Assembly: GCA_963693105.1 (NCBI GenBank)
Contig: OY843752.1
Coordinates: 248,001-312,000, forward strand
Source of the DNA: Oxydemutator sp963693105
GTDB taxonomy: Bacteria > Pseudomonadota > Gammaproteobacteria > Poriferisulfidales > Oxydemutatoraceae
Direction: 5' to 3'
DNA: 64,000 nt
The notes below the pieces were generated by a model, which did no database searches, was not told the origin of the DNA, and was given only the letters and a program-made list of their open reading frames with translations. The translations under genes were made by a program, and so were the position numbers. Positions 1-14,200 of the stretch are shown here, in pieces (positions within the stretch are counted from its first letter, which is position 1; every line of letters starts with the position of its first letter).

Positions 1-2202
1 CAGAACCACTGTCAGGGTCTCGGCGTCCTCCGCCATGCCGTCATACTCTATGCTGACGGTAATCATGCCGGTCGTCGCGCCGGCGGCTATCGTCAGCGGG
101 CTGGTGGGAGTGGTGGCGTAATCATCGGCGGTGATACCGGCGGCGGCGGGGACCGAATACGGCACTTCAATCGAAGCCGCCGAGCCGGAAGCCGCTCCGC
201 TCAGGACGACATCCAGCACCACATTCGTTCCTTCCGGCGCCATCGTCGCCGATGGGCTTACCGAGACTGTCAGCGCGTCGTTGTCCTCGATCATCGCCGT
301 CGCAGCCGACGGGGTTCCCCGCGACACCGCGCCTGCCGCCGCGTCTTTCATAAAGCCGGCATCACTCGCGGCGCCGAGCGTCACCACCAGCGTGCCGGTG
401 GACTCGTTCAGAACGTCCTCGACCGTCGCCGCCGTAATCACCATGCTGGTCGTGCCGGTGGCGATGGTTACAGCGCCTGACGGCGGCCCGGCGTAATCCC
501 CCGCATCGGCGGCGATTGTGTACGGAACCGTCACCGCGCCCTCCGAGCCGCTGACAGCACCGCTCAATGTGACGGTGAACATCGCGGCCTCGCCTTCCCC
601 GACCTGGCCGGGGCCTTCGATTGAATACGTTATCGGGTCGCTTTGCCCGACGACGACCTCGGCACTGGCGGTGCTGATGACGGCGGACGGATTGCCACCG
701 CCGGCGGCGTTCGTCAGCATCACCACCAGCGTCTCGGCGCTCTCGTTCAGGCCGTCATCGCGGATGGATACCGACACGACCTGGCTCCCGAACACGCTGA
801 AACTCAAACTGCCGGTCGTCGCCCTATAGTCATCCGCTTCTGCCGGATTGGCGCCGCCGCCAGCGACAGACCAATCGACTGTCACGTCAGCGGTCGGGTC
901 GTCCACGCCGCTCAACACGACCGTGAACTGTGCATCCATACCTTCCTCTATCGTTTCCTGATTCGCATGCACCGACAAAAAGCGCGTCGCCGCCAGATTC
1001 GCCGGGATTGTCAGATTGGCAACATCTGGCGAGGCGGAGATCTCGCCCGCGCCCATGCCCGCCGATACACCGATGATTCGTATCACCACGCTCTCGTCAT
1101 CTTCCTCGCGGCGATCCTGGGCTATGCCTATCGAGAAAGCGCTTTCGTCGTCTCCGATCTCCACCACGGTCGTGCCGACTATCGCGCCGCTGGTTATCAC
1201 GGCATTGACGCCGCCGCTGAAATCAGAGTTGTCGGCTTCGTTCGGGCCGCGGTCGCCCGTGCCGGTGTTCGTCTGCGTGATGACCGAGGCCATCCACGTC
1301 ACCGTCACCACATCCGCGCTCGGCGTATCTAAACGCAGCACAAACTCCGCCGTGCCGCCTTCCGACGCCTCTTCGCCCGAACTGCGCGCAAGGACGACTT
1401 CTGCCGCGTCGCTTTGTGCAATCGAGACTTCAGCCATCGCCGCGGCGCCGAGACTTGTCAAACCTGCCGACGTCTCCGCACGGTCCAACGTCAACACCAA
1501 CGTCTCGGTGGACTCGTTCAGATTGTCGGCATGAATCGGCAACATCACTTTGCCGATGGTCGTGCCCGGGGCTATCACCAGCGGGCTTGCGACGATGGCG
1601 TAGTCTCCGCCTGCGTCGGCGGCCCCGCCCACGGCGCTGCCGTCCAGCATGAACGATACTTGCACATCCGCCGTCGGCGTGCCGCCATCGAGTGTCAGCG
1701 TGAAGCTCGCCGTCGCCCCTTCGCTTACGCCCGCGGTGTCGGCCAACACGCTGACTGTCAGCTCGTCGTTGTCGGTGACCGATACCTCAAACGGATCGCC
1801 AGAATCCGTGCCGCCATCGGACACAGAATCTTCAACCGAGGCTTCAATGCTGAAGGTCTCCGTCGCCTCGTTCAATGAATCTCCGGCTATCCCGACGGTG
1901 AATGACGCGGTGGCGGCGCTCGGACCCAAACTCACCATGCCGCTCGTCGCGCCGGTAAAGTCGGTCGCCGTCGTCGTGCCGTGGACAACCTCCCACATCA
2001 CGTTCCTCGCTTCTGCGAAGCCGGTTCCCATCAGACCCATCGTGTATTCGACGCTCACTTCCGCATCGCCCTCGGACAGAACCCCGGTGCCTGTTATCGT
2101 CAATGCACGCACCGATGTCGTGTTTTCCGGGATGGTTATGTCGGCGCGGACGGATGTGCCCAGTGCAACCGCGCCTCCGCCTGCACTGGCTATCGGGTTG
2201 CC
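1..2202 (-). repeat. Segmental repeat unit A inside the giant gene
   Basis: This copy of a roughly 2.2-kb unit encodes about six Calx-beta repeats (about 735 residues). It aligns with 2203-4422 over its whole length with high nucleotide identity and a few in-frame indels. For example the 'EDAETLTVVL' codons at 1-30 recur at 2203-2232, and the segment beginning at 491 recurs at 2702 and 4922. The unit is cut by the window edge, so further copies may follow. Confidence 0.85.
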
Positions 2203-5200
2203 CAGAACCACTGTCAGGGTCTCGGCGTCCTCCTCCATGCCGTCATACTCTATGCTGACGGTGATCGTGCCGGTCGTCGCGCCGGCGTCTATCGTCAGCG
2301 GGCTGGTGGGAGTGGTGGTGTAATCATCGGTGGTGATACCGGCGGCGGCGGGGACCTCATACGGCACTTCAATTGATGCCGCCGAGCCGGAAGCCGCTCC
2401 GCTCAGAATCACATCCAGCACCACATCCGTTCCTTCCGGCGCCGTCGCCGCCGATGGGCTTACCGAGACTGTCAGCGCGTCGTTGTCCTCGATCATCGCC
2501 GTCGCGACGTGGCGGGCGGGGTCGAGGTCGCGCGTCACCGCGCCTGCCGCCGCGTCTTTGGAAAAGCCGGCTTCACTCGCGGCGCCGAGCGTTACTACCA
2601 GCATACCGGTGGACTCGTTCACAGCGTCCTCGACCGTCATCGCCGTAATCATCGTGCTGGTCGTGCCGACGGCAAGGGTTACAGTGTTTGACGGCAGCCC
2701 GGCGTAATCCCCCGCATCGGCGGCGATTGTGTACGGAACCGTCACCGCGCCCTCCGAACCGCTGACAGCACCGCTCAATCTAACGGTGAACACCGCGTCC
2801 TCGCCTTCCCCGACCTGGCCGGGGCTTTCGATTGAATACGTTATCGGGTCGCTTTGCCCGACGACGACCGCGGCACTGTCGGTGCTGATGACGGCGGACG
2901 GATTGCCGCCGCCGGCGGCGTTCGTCAGCATCACCATCAGCGTCTCGGCGCTCTCGTTCAGGCCGTCATCGCGGATGGATACCGACACGACCTGGCTCTC
3001 GAACAAGCTGAAACTCAAACTGCCGGTCGTCGCCGTATAGTCATCCGCTTCTGCAGGATTGGCGCCGCCGCCAACGACAGACCAATCGACTGTCACGTCA
3101 GCGGTCGGAGCGTCCTCATCCTCACCGCTCAACTCGACCGTGAACTGCGCATCCATGCCTTCCGATACCTCAGCCTGATTCGCACGCACCGACAAAAAGC
3201 GCGTCGCCGCCAGATTCGCCGGGATTGTCAGATTGGCAACATCCGGCGAGGCGGAGATCTCGCCCGCGCCCGTGCCCGCCGATATGCCGATGATTCGTAT
3301 CACCACGCTCTCGGCGTCTTCCTCGCGGCGATCCTGGGCTATGCCTATCGAGAAAGCGCTTTCGTCGTCTCCGATCTCCACCACGGTCGTGCCGACTATC
3401 GCGCCGCTGGTTATCACGGCATTGACATCGCCGACGGCTCTGAAATCAGAGTTGTCGGCTTCGTTCGGGCCGCGGTCGCCCACGCCGGTGTTCGTCTGCG
3501 TGATGACCGAGGCCATCCACGTCACCGTCACCACATCCGCGCTCGGTGTATCTAACAAAGTCAGCACAAACTCCGCCGTGCCGCCTTCCGACGCCTCTTC
3601 GCCCGAAGTGCGCGCAAGGACGACTTCCGCCGCGTCGCTTTGTGCAATCGAGACTTCAGCCATCGTCGTGCCGAGAACGATCGAACCCGCAGACGGCATA
3701 TTCACCGCATCGGTCAACTCCACCGTCAGCGTCTCGGTGGACTCGTTCAGATTGTCGGCATGAATCGGCAACATCAATTCGCCGCTGGTCGTGCCGGCGG
3801 CGATTGTCAGCGGACTGGCGGCGGCGGTGTAATCTGCGCTCACGGCGCTGCCGCCCAGCGTGAACGACACGTCCACATCCGCCGTCGGCGTGCCGCCGTC
3901 GAGTGTCAGCGTGAAACTCGCCGTCGCCCCTTCGCTTACGCCCGCGGTGTCGGCGGACACGCTGACTGTCAGCTCGTCGTCGTCGGTTATCGAAACCTGC
4001 AACGGCTCGCCGACATCCGTGCCGCCGTCGGCCAGCGGATTTTCAGTGCCGACTTCAACGCCGAAGGTCTCGGTCGCCTCGTTCAATGAATCGCCGGCAA
4101 GCAGGATTGCAAAAGAGGCTGTGGCGGCGTTGGTGGCGAAACTCACCGCGCCGCTTATGGCGCCGGAGAAGTCCGTGGCCGTCGTCGTGCCGTGGACAAC
4201 CGCCCACGTCACGCTGGTCGCTGCGCTGAAGCCCGCGCCATCCAGAACCATCGTGTACTCGACGCTCATTCCCGCATCGCCCTCGGCCACAACCCCGGTG
4301 CCTGTTATCGTCAAGACACGCACCGATGTCGTGTTCCGAACAATGGTGACGCCGGCGCTGCGATCAGCGAGGATTGAGCTCAGCGAAACCTCGCCGCCGT
4401 CCGCGCCGACTTCCGGTTCGCCCAGGACCACTGTCAGAATCTCGTCCTCCTCCTGTCGGTTGTCACGCTCTATGCCGACGGTGATCGTGCCTGTGGTCGA
4501 ACCGGCGGCTATCGTCAGCGGGCCGGTGGGAGTGGTGGTGTAATCATCGGTGGTGATACCGGCGGCGGCGGCGACCTCATACGGCACTTCAATCGATGCC
4601 GCCGAACCGGAAGCCGCTCCGCTCAGAATCACATCCAGCACCACATCCATGCCTTCAGACGCCGTCGTCACCGACGACCTCACGGCAACCGTCAGCGCGT
4701 CGTTGTCCTCTATCATCGCCGTCGCGCCGTGGCGGGCGGGGTCGGTGTCGCGCGTCACCGCGCCTGCTGCCGCGTCTTTCATAAAGCCGGCTTCACTCGC
4801 GGCGCCGAGCGTTACTACCAGCATACCGGTGGACTCGTTCACAGCGTCCTCGACCGTCATCGCCGTAATCATCGTGCTGGTCGTGCCGGCGGCAAGGGTT
4901 ACAGTGTTTGACGGCAGCCCGGCGTAATCCCCCGCATCGGCGGCGATTGTGTACGGAACCGTCACCGCGCCCTCCGAACCGCTGACAGCACCGCTCAATA
5001 TGACGGTGAACATCGCGTCCTCGCCTTCCCCGACCCGGCCGGGGCCTTCGATTGAATACGTTACCGGGTCGCTTTCGGCAATCATCACGCGCGCCCGGCC
5101 TGCGCCTCTCAGGGCCGGGGCCTCCTGAGCGCCGCCCGACGGAGACGACAGCTGAACCGTCAGCGTCTCGCTCGACTCGTTCAGGTTGTCAGAGAGCAAC

Positions 5201-8200
5201 GGAATCACGACCCTTTGCGTGGTTTGCCAGTCCGACGGCGTGAAGGTCAGCGTGCCGGTCGTGCCGGCGGCGTAATCTTCACGCTCCACCGTTCCCGTAA
5301 TCGAATACATCACCGTCGCCGTATTCACTCCGCCGTCCACCTCATTCACCAGCGCGATATTGAATGTCGCCGTCGCGCCTTCGGCCACAACCGCGTCCAC
5401 AGAGTCAATCTCGTAAAACAGCGTCGTCGCCGCATTCTCACGAATCGCCACCTCCGCCGTGGCAGCCGCGCCCAGGGTCACCCGTCCGGCGCCCGAACCC
5501 GGCTGCGGCGGTTGCAAAGACACGACCAGTGTTTCCGTCGTCTCCGCCATGCCGTCCGGCAGCAACGTCAGGGCTATCGTCGCCCGGGTCGAACCCGGAC
5601 TCAGGGTCACGGAGAGCATCGTGTCGGCCAGCGCGTAGTCTTGCGTTGTTACTCCGCCGATTGTGAACGGCACTTCCACAGCGCCTTGCGATTCAACATC
5701 CAGGTTGATATGGAACATCACCTCGTCGCCCTCGTTCACCGGCGAGGTGTCCGCGCCCGCGCGCTCGACCGATACCATGGCGTCGTCGTTGTCGGCGACC
5801 ACCACCGTGGCCGAGCCGGACGACGCGCTCAACTCCAGATAATCCAACGACGCTCCGTTCACGCGGACGTCGTTCAGCGTCAGCACAACCGTCTCGTCCG
5901 ACTCGTTGACCTCGTCGTCGGTCAGCACAACCGTCACCGACGCCGTCGTGTTGAACGGAACCTGCGTGGCCCCGGTGGTCGCGCCCGTGTAATCCGCGCC
6001 GGCGGTGGCGGTGCCGCCCAGAGTCCACGAAACCATCGCCGATGTCGCGCCGCCTATCTCGCCCAGCGAAAGCGCCGCGCCCCCGGCGCTGACGAATTGC
6101 AAGTCAAAGACCGCCGACTGCCCTTCCGTGAGCGTCGTCGAGGCGGCGATCACCGCTATCCCGGCAACGTCGCTGCGCTCAACGTCAACGGCGGCGGCGG
6201 CCTGCGATACTTCAACCACGCCCGCGCTGCGCCCGCCCGTCAGCATGACCGTCAGCGTTTCGGTGGACTCCGGAACCGTGTCGTCGGCTATCGCGATCGC
6301 GATTTCCTCGCTCATCGAGCCGACGCCAATGGTGATGGTGCCGGTCAGCGCGCCGTCAATGTCGGACGCCTCGATGCCGCCGCCCGGAACAATTTCGTAA
6401 TCCACCTCCACATCCGCGGTCGGTGTGCTGCTGGAAAGAACAACGGTAAAGTCCGCATTGCCACCCTCTGCCGCGGCTGAATCCGGCCCCTGCAAAGACA
6501 CCGTCAGCGCGTCGTCGTCCACCAGCCTCAACACAACGCTGCCCGTCTCAATGCTCCAGTAACCTCCCTCGATTGCAACGTCGCTGATCGTCACGACGAT
6601 GGTCTCGGTGCTTTCGTTGTCGCCGTCGTCAATCGGCGTAATACTCAACCCCGGAGAAAACGTATTCGGCCAGTCCGGCGGCAACGTCACCGTGCCGCTG
6701 CTGTTCGCATAACCCTGCGGCACGCTGTAATCCACGCCCGCGACGGCCGTGCCGCCCAGGGTGTAGGTCACCGTCGCCGTCGCCTCAAACCTCGCCATAC
6801 CCACCGCTTCCATACTCACGACCGCGGCGGCGGCGCCTTCCGTCAACTGCGACGGAGATTGCAACGAAATCCCGAGACGCTGGCCGGGCCGGATGAGGAC
6901 GGTGGCCGAAGACGGCGCGCCAACAGCAACCGCACCCGGATTGTCTCCCAGCACGGGGTCGCTCAACGACAACACAATGCTCTCGGTCGATTCCGCATAG
7001 ATGTCCGGGAGGATTCCCAGCTCAATCGTCCGCATCGTCTCGCCGACGCCGAAAACCACCGTGCCGGTGGTCGCGGAAACGTCATAATCCGCACCCGGCG
7101 TCGCCGTCCCCGACAGCGAATACGACACGCTCAAGGTGCTGCGTTGAGCACCGCCGGTGGCCGCGACCCCGACGATGATGTTCACCGACGTTGTCGCCTC
7201 TTCAACGGCGGCCTGGTCGGCATCCTCCAGCATCGCCGTGAATCGGAAAAGACTCTCGCTGCTCGCGGCAATGGTGGCGCTCGCCGAAACACCGCGCAGC
7301 GAAGTAACTCCGGCGGCGCCGGACGGCTCGCCCAGAACCAGGACGAAGGTTTCCGTCGTCTCGCCCAGACCGTCTTCGACTATCCCGATTGCCGAGGTCG
7401 CCTTCTCGCTCTCGCCCATGACGAACGACACCGAACCCGACGGAAACACGGCTCTGCCCAGGCCAAAGTCTGCCGGCGCGACATCGTCATCCGCGGCGGA
7501 TGAACTGGTGGTGATGCGCCACGGAATCGTCAATATCGTTCCAGCCGACAAACTCCCTCCGCCGATTGTGATTGTGAACGTCGCCGTCGCGCCCTCGAGC
7601 AACGCCGACGACGGTGCGTCCAGCGTTCCCGTAATCTCATCGTCGTCCTCGATGTGGATGGTCGCCTCCGCGCCGCCCAGCGACAACGTGATGCTCTCGG
7701 TGGACTCGTTGACGACATCGTTCACCAAAGCCAGCACCAGCCGCGTGCCGCTGCTGCCGCCGGAAATCAAAACAGAACCTGTCGAGGCGCCTGCATAGTC
7801 CGCGCCGGAAACCGCCGTGCCGGTCAGCATGTAACTCAAACTCACGTCCGCGCCGGACAGCAATGGCCCGGCGTCATCGCCCAGCGTAATCAAAAAGGTC
7901 GGACTCGTGACGCCTGCTTCATCCACCGACTCCTGCAACGCCGTGAGCGTGACTTCCGCAGCCGCGTCGGCGGCGATTGACGACAAAACCGGAGAGCCCA
8001 CGACACCGACTTCGCCATACGCACCCGTCACCGTGGCCGAACCGACCGTGAACTCAAAGAACTGCTCATCCCTCTCCAGCGTGCGGTCGGAGCCAATCAC
8101 GATGTTCACCACCGTCGGCGCGGTCGTGGCGCCTACCATAAGGGTCCCCGGCGACGGGGTCACACCAAGGCCGATGTTCACCAGCCCGGTGACGAAGGTC

Positions 8201-11200
8201 ACCATGCCCGTGAACGGGATCGCGTCAAAGTCCGCGAAATCATCCGCCTCGGCCGACACGCCGGCGGCGGCGGCGGTGACGCGCCACGGCACACTCAACG
8301 TCCTCGTCGGCAAGCGGCCCAGCTGGATTGTGAACGACGCCATCGCGCCCTCGGCCACCGCCCCGGCGGGGCCGGACAGATTCACAACCATCGCATCGTT
8401 GTCGAGGATTGCGTAACGGGCCGAAGAAGCATCATCCACGGGACGCACACCGCCCGTCAGGACAATCGTCATCACCAGCGTCTCCGAAGACTCGTTCAGC
8501 ATGTCGTCGGTCAGCGAAAATACCACGTCCGCGCGCGTCGAACCGGCGGCGATGACGCTCTGGTATCTCATCGTGTCAGGCTGACCCGCGATAGCGTCTC
8601 CGGTGTAGTCCACGCCCCGCTGCGCGTCGCCGCCGAGTGTCCAGTGTACCGTCGTGGCCTGGCTCTGAACCCCGGACAGCGCAATCGTGAACACCGCGCT
8701 CGTGCCCTCGGCGGCGGACTCCGCCGACGCCGTAACACCGGCCTCGACTCCGGCGATGTTGACAATGCCGCCCAAAGACGTCTCCGGGCCAGCGGTATCG
8801 AGCGTCGTCGCAAAAAGCACGCCGGGGTCGCGGACAAAACCGGTCAGACTCACCTCGAAACGTTCATCCCCTTCTGCAAAACCGCCCGGCTCATCGTCAT
8901 CGTTCCTGTAATAAAGAGTGATGGCCGCCGCCGTCGCGCCGATGGCAATCGTGACACTGCCGGTCAATGGCAAACTGGCGAGCGGATTGCCCTGCGCATC
9001 AACAAAGTCCCCGGCGACGACGCTGTCCGCCCCGCCCGTCCCGGCTACCCGGTATTCAACCTCCACAGCCCGGCTGTGCGCCGGGTCCAGCTGCACAACC
9101 CAGGTCTGTGAACTGCCCTCGACGCCGACAACACCCGGCCCCGACAAACTGACCTCCGGCAAGCGGACGCTGGGTTCAACGCTTCCCGACACCGTCAAGG
9201 TGGCGGCGCCGCCGTCGAATTCCGTCGTGCCGACGCCGCCCGTGCCGTCGCTCAGCATTGAGAAAATGATGTCGTAAGACTCGCGGTCCTCCATTTTGTT
9301 GTCGGCGCAGAAATAAAAGTTAATCTCCTCTTCATTGTCGCCCGGAGCAAACACGACCCGGCCATTCGGCAGACTGTTAAACGAGTCGCCGCCCGCACTG
9401 CAAAAGTCCGCCGCCTCCACGCCGGCAGGCGCGCCGGCGCTGGCCCTCCACGACACCGTCACCGGCGCCGTGTGCGGCACTCCCCGGGCAAGCCTCAGGC
9501 GGACGACCGTGGGCGTGGTTCCTTCGCTGACGGCAGCCGGGGGCGCCGCGGACAGGATGCGCGGCGGCGGGCGCACACGGATGGCGACCGTAGCGGAATC
9601 GCTTAGCAGCGTGAGGTCGTCCGTCACCGTGAGCCGGAAGTACAGCATCGGCGTCGCCAGCCGCGCCGTGAACGTCGCGGTGGCGGCATCGGCGTTGCTC
9701 AAGCCGGCACCGGTAATCACTGCGGCGTCGGCGCTCATCGAGGCCACCTGCCGCCACCGGTACGTCAATGCGCCGGCGTTGCCCGCGTTGCGGCTGGCGA
9801 TGCCGCTCAAGGTAACGGTGTCGCCCGAAGTCGGCTGCGAGGGGCTGAAGGCCGCCACGGCAACGGGCGCCGTGTTGTCGCGGTGAATGATGACGACCTC
9901 GCGCGGCGTACTGCGCTCGCCGCCGCTGTCCACCGCCACGATCTGATGCCGGTAGGTCGTGGCGCCGCCGGTCTCCCGGTGGGCGGGCACGGTGAATCGA
10001 GTGATGCGTCCGGGCACCACATCCGGCTCCAGGGCATCGCTGAAGAAACTGTCGCTGGCGCCGCGCGTACTCCACTCGAAAAAGCGGTCGTCCAGCAGCG
10101 CTCCTTCATCAAAGTCGCTGGAGGCGGCGGTCAGGACAATCTCCTCGTCCTGCCGCACCGTCAGGGTATAAGCATCGTCGGCGCCGAGGACAATCACCGT
10201 CACATCGCCGGTAACAGCCACATCGGGCGGAATCGGCACATCGGCGTCGCGAAACCTGATGCTGACAACAGCAGTCGCCGTAGCCGGCTTGTAACCGGCT
10301 TTGCTCACGACAACCGTCAGGCGGAAATGGTAATTGCCGGTGACATGGACCTCCGGCTGGATGGCGGCGGCGGCGATGCCGTCCGTGGAAACTGTGCCGG
10401 CGGCGCCGGTCAGCACACCGAGATACGCGGTGTCGGTCACGGCCACGGCGAGGGCGCCGGCGGCGGTGGACACCACCTGCAGCCATTGATACGTCAAGGT
10501 ACTGAGCGGCGCGACCTCGCCCGCCGCGCGGGTAACGGTGGCGGTTAACGTGTAGGCCACACCCTGATTGTTGTCTTCAAAGTTGTCGGCGGCCACAATC
10601 ACCGGCGGCTGCAACAGCTGGTCGCTGGCGGCAATGGCGGCGGTGGCGCTCGTCGTGCCGAGGCCGATGCCGCCCACCGTTCGCGGCTCGCCAAGAGTAA
10701 CCACCAATGTCTCCGTGGCCTCGGTGGCGGGGTCGTCGGCCACCCTCAGCCCAATCAGGCCGCTGGTCTCCTCGGCGGCGATAATCAATATGCCCGATGT
10801 CTGCCCGGCAAGACCGTCCGGCAACACGAGGTCGTAGTCGGCGGTGTCACCCAGCACCGCGAAGGGCACCGTCACCGGGGTCGTCGGCACGCCATTTTCA
10901 AGCGTCACCAGGAAAGTCGCCGTGGCGCCTTCGTTGACGGTGGCCGGGTCGGCGGCGATGTGGACGGTGATGGGGTCGTTCGCGGCGATGGTCACCGTCG
11001 CGGTGGCAGTGGTCACGCCGCTGTTCTGGCCGCCGCCGCCGCGGGCGTTGCTCAACGTCAGCGTCAGCGTTTCAGTGGTTTCGTTCAGATTCTCGTCGGC
11101 AATAGCGACGCGGATCACCTGGCTTCCGGTGGCGCTGAAAGAAAGCTCGCCGCTGGCCGCCGACGGCGAAGTGTAATCCCGGCTGTCCACATCGCCGCCT

Positions 11201-14200
11201 ATCGTCCAGGTCACCTGCGCCGGTGATGTTCCCGGCTCCGGCGCCATGCCGTCCAGATTCACGGTGAACGCCGCCTGGCCGCCCTCGACGACGGCGGCGG
11301 CGGTGGTGGCGACGGAAAACTCGCGGTCGAACTCGCGGAAAATCACCGTAACCACGGCGTCGGCGTCGGCGGTTTCGATATTGCCGCCGGCGGCGCCGAT
11401 GCCGACATTGGCGCCGTCAAAGGCCACCGTCAGGGTGCCGGTGCCGGTATCGATTCCGATGTCGTTGACGCTGGTCAGGGAGATCACCGCGCTGGTGACG
11501 CCCGCCGCAAAGACGAGGGGGCTGCCGGGGTTGTCGGTGAACGGCGGCGGGTTGTCGCCGCTCTGCGTCACGCTGTACGGCACCGTCAGCCGCGCCGCGC
11601 TCCGTTTGTTCAGGTTCACCGCCAACTCCACGCTGCGGCCCTCGTTAATGGACACCGAGGTGGTGGCGAAGGAGACGGTGATGTCGTCGTTGTCCAGTAT
11701 CGTGAAAGTCTGCACCGGATTGACGACGGTTTCTTCGCCGACGGCATTGAACCCGACCGTGGCCAGGAAAACTTCGCTCGCCTCGTTCAGGTCGTCGTCA
11801 ACAACGGGAATCTGAATGCCGGCATTGGTGGAGCCGGCGGGCATCGTGACCTGGCCGCTGGCGGGGCCGGTGTAATCGTCGCCGGCGGCGGCGTTGATGG
11901 TGGCGTCGTCGCTGTCCTCGTCAGTGGCGTATGTTACCGGCGTCGGCCTGGAGAGTTCGCCGCCGCTCAAGGTGACGTTGATGGCGGCGTCGGCGTCCTC
12001 GTTGACATCGCCGCCGCCGGTCACGGTGGCGGTGATCGGGTCGTCGTCGGGTATCGTCACCGCCAGCGAGCCGAAGCGCGGGCCGATGTGGTCGGGATTA
12101 TCGGGATCGCCCAGCCCGCTGACAAAGAGGCGCCGACTGTCAAAGAGGCGGGTGCCGCCGTCGGCGTCGGGATCGTCCACGCTGACGCGGACGGTGAACC
12201 GCTCCGGCGCCTCGTTCAGGTTGTCGCCGACGACAGTGGCGGTGAAACTTCTGGTCGTGCCGCTGGGGTCATCCGGGCCGAAAGACAACTGCCCGGTTGC
12301 CGCCACGAAGTCGCGGTCGTCCGCCCTGTCCACCTCGTCATTATTGGTCGTCAACTGCCAGGTCACGGTGGTCGGCACGGTGAACGGCGAGCCAATCAGC
12401 GTAACCAGGTAATCGCGGCTTTCGTCGGAGTCGGTCTCGTCAATGTGGTCCGGCCCGGTCACGGTCAACTGGCGCGCCTCGACATGAATCGCGACGCCGC
12501 AGCCCGAGTCATCCGCCAGATTGACTTCGCCAGCGCCCGGGCCGGGGACCAACGTTCCTGGTAGATTGCTGTTGTCCAGATAGAATCGGCCTACCTCTCC
12601 GGAAAATATTATATTTCCGTCAGTCCGGGAATATCTGCCGGTGACGTTATTGAATCTGGTAGCCTCGGGTATGCCGTCATCGCGGACATGAAAAGTGACA
12701 ACCGCGTGCGTGCTGCCGGCGGGGATGGTCACCCGGCCGCTCAGCCTGTTAGAGGCCATATTATTGAGTTGGTCGTCGGCGGTGGTGGAAGCGAAGTCCG
12801 GGTTGTCGTCAGGATTGTCGCTGATTCTACTTACCAAATCACTGTACATCTCCAGGCGCCAGACCACAGTGATATCCGCTACGCTCGGATAATACTCAAT
12901 GGGCCTGTTGACGCCGGGGGCGAGGCCACTGAAATCGCCCAGGACAACATGGAAAGTCGCCGTGGTGCCCTCGACCAGTTCATAGCCCGGATTGACTTCT
13001 TCAATAGTCAACTCACCAACACTGCAAAACCCCGGCAACCCGGTAACCACCGGACGGTTGGCGGCGGCCAGCTGCCCGGTGAACCAACTGTCCTGACCGC
13101 CGATGATATGGACAGAGATGGCATCGCTCTGGAGAATGACGACCTCGCCGACAAGCCCTCCACCCGCTTCGCCGAACGATACTCGCAGTGTCTCGGCGCC
13201 CTCGTTGATACCGTCTTCGGTCACCTCCAGAATCATCTGCACGGACAACTGGCCCGCGGGTATCGTAACCGTGCCCGCCGTGGCATCCGCGCCCACGCCA
13301 ACCGGCTGCGTGATGTCGAAATCATCCGCATCCACTCCGGATCCGGCCACCGAGAAAGGCACCACCACAGCCCCCGGCTCCTGCCTGAGCAACGTCACGG
13401 TAAAGGTAACCGCCTCGCCCTCGCTGACAGAAGAAGAATCTACCGCGATACGGAAGTTGGCCCGGTCGTCGTCGTGTATCGTGCCGTCTCGTTGCGCCAT
13501 GCCCAACTCGGCGAAAAAGTTGCTTTGCGGGTCGCTGAGGGTTGCGGTGTACGTCTCGGAGCCTTCGATGGCATTGTCGTTCACCGTCGGCACCTCAACG
13601 ACGGTCGAGGTCATGCCGTCTGCAATGGACAGGGTGCCGGAGGGAAACACGGCGCCAACAAAATCTCGCGCCTCCGCCGGATTGCCGCCGGTGCTGGTCG
13701 CGGCGATGGCCCAGTCCGCCGTGACACTGCCGTCGGACGGCGGCCCGTCGGTGATGGCGACGGTGAAACGAATGACCCCGCCCTCGGTCACCGCGCGCGG
13801 CGCGGACACAATGTCGAGAGTCTGCCTCGGCAATACATTGATGGCGATGATGTCGGAATCGCTTCTCATGGTATTTTGATCCGTCACCGTCAGGCGGAAG
13901 TACAACATTGCCGTGGACGATGACGCGGTGAAATTCACCGCCGAGGCGCCGGAGACTGTCAGCACCACCGCATCCGCGGTAACCACTTCGGCGGCGTCGC
14001 TGTCCATCGTCACCTGCTGCCATTGGTAGGTCAATCCGCCGTTGCCGCCCGCGTTGCTGCTGCCGCTGCCGTCCAGCGTCACCGGGTTGCCAGTCCCGGC
14101 CTTGCGGTCATCGCCTGCTGCGGCGACCGGCGCGGCGCTGTCGCGGTGAATGATGTCCACCTGGCGCGCAGCACTGCGCTCGCCACCGCCGTCCACCGCC

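Noticed and set aside
1..5075. Repeats suggestive of a CRISPR array or satellite DNA.
   Set aside because: The period is about 2.2 kb with in-frame coding content; there are no 25-40-bp repeats with unique spacers.
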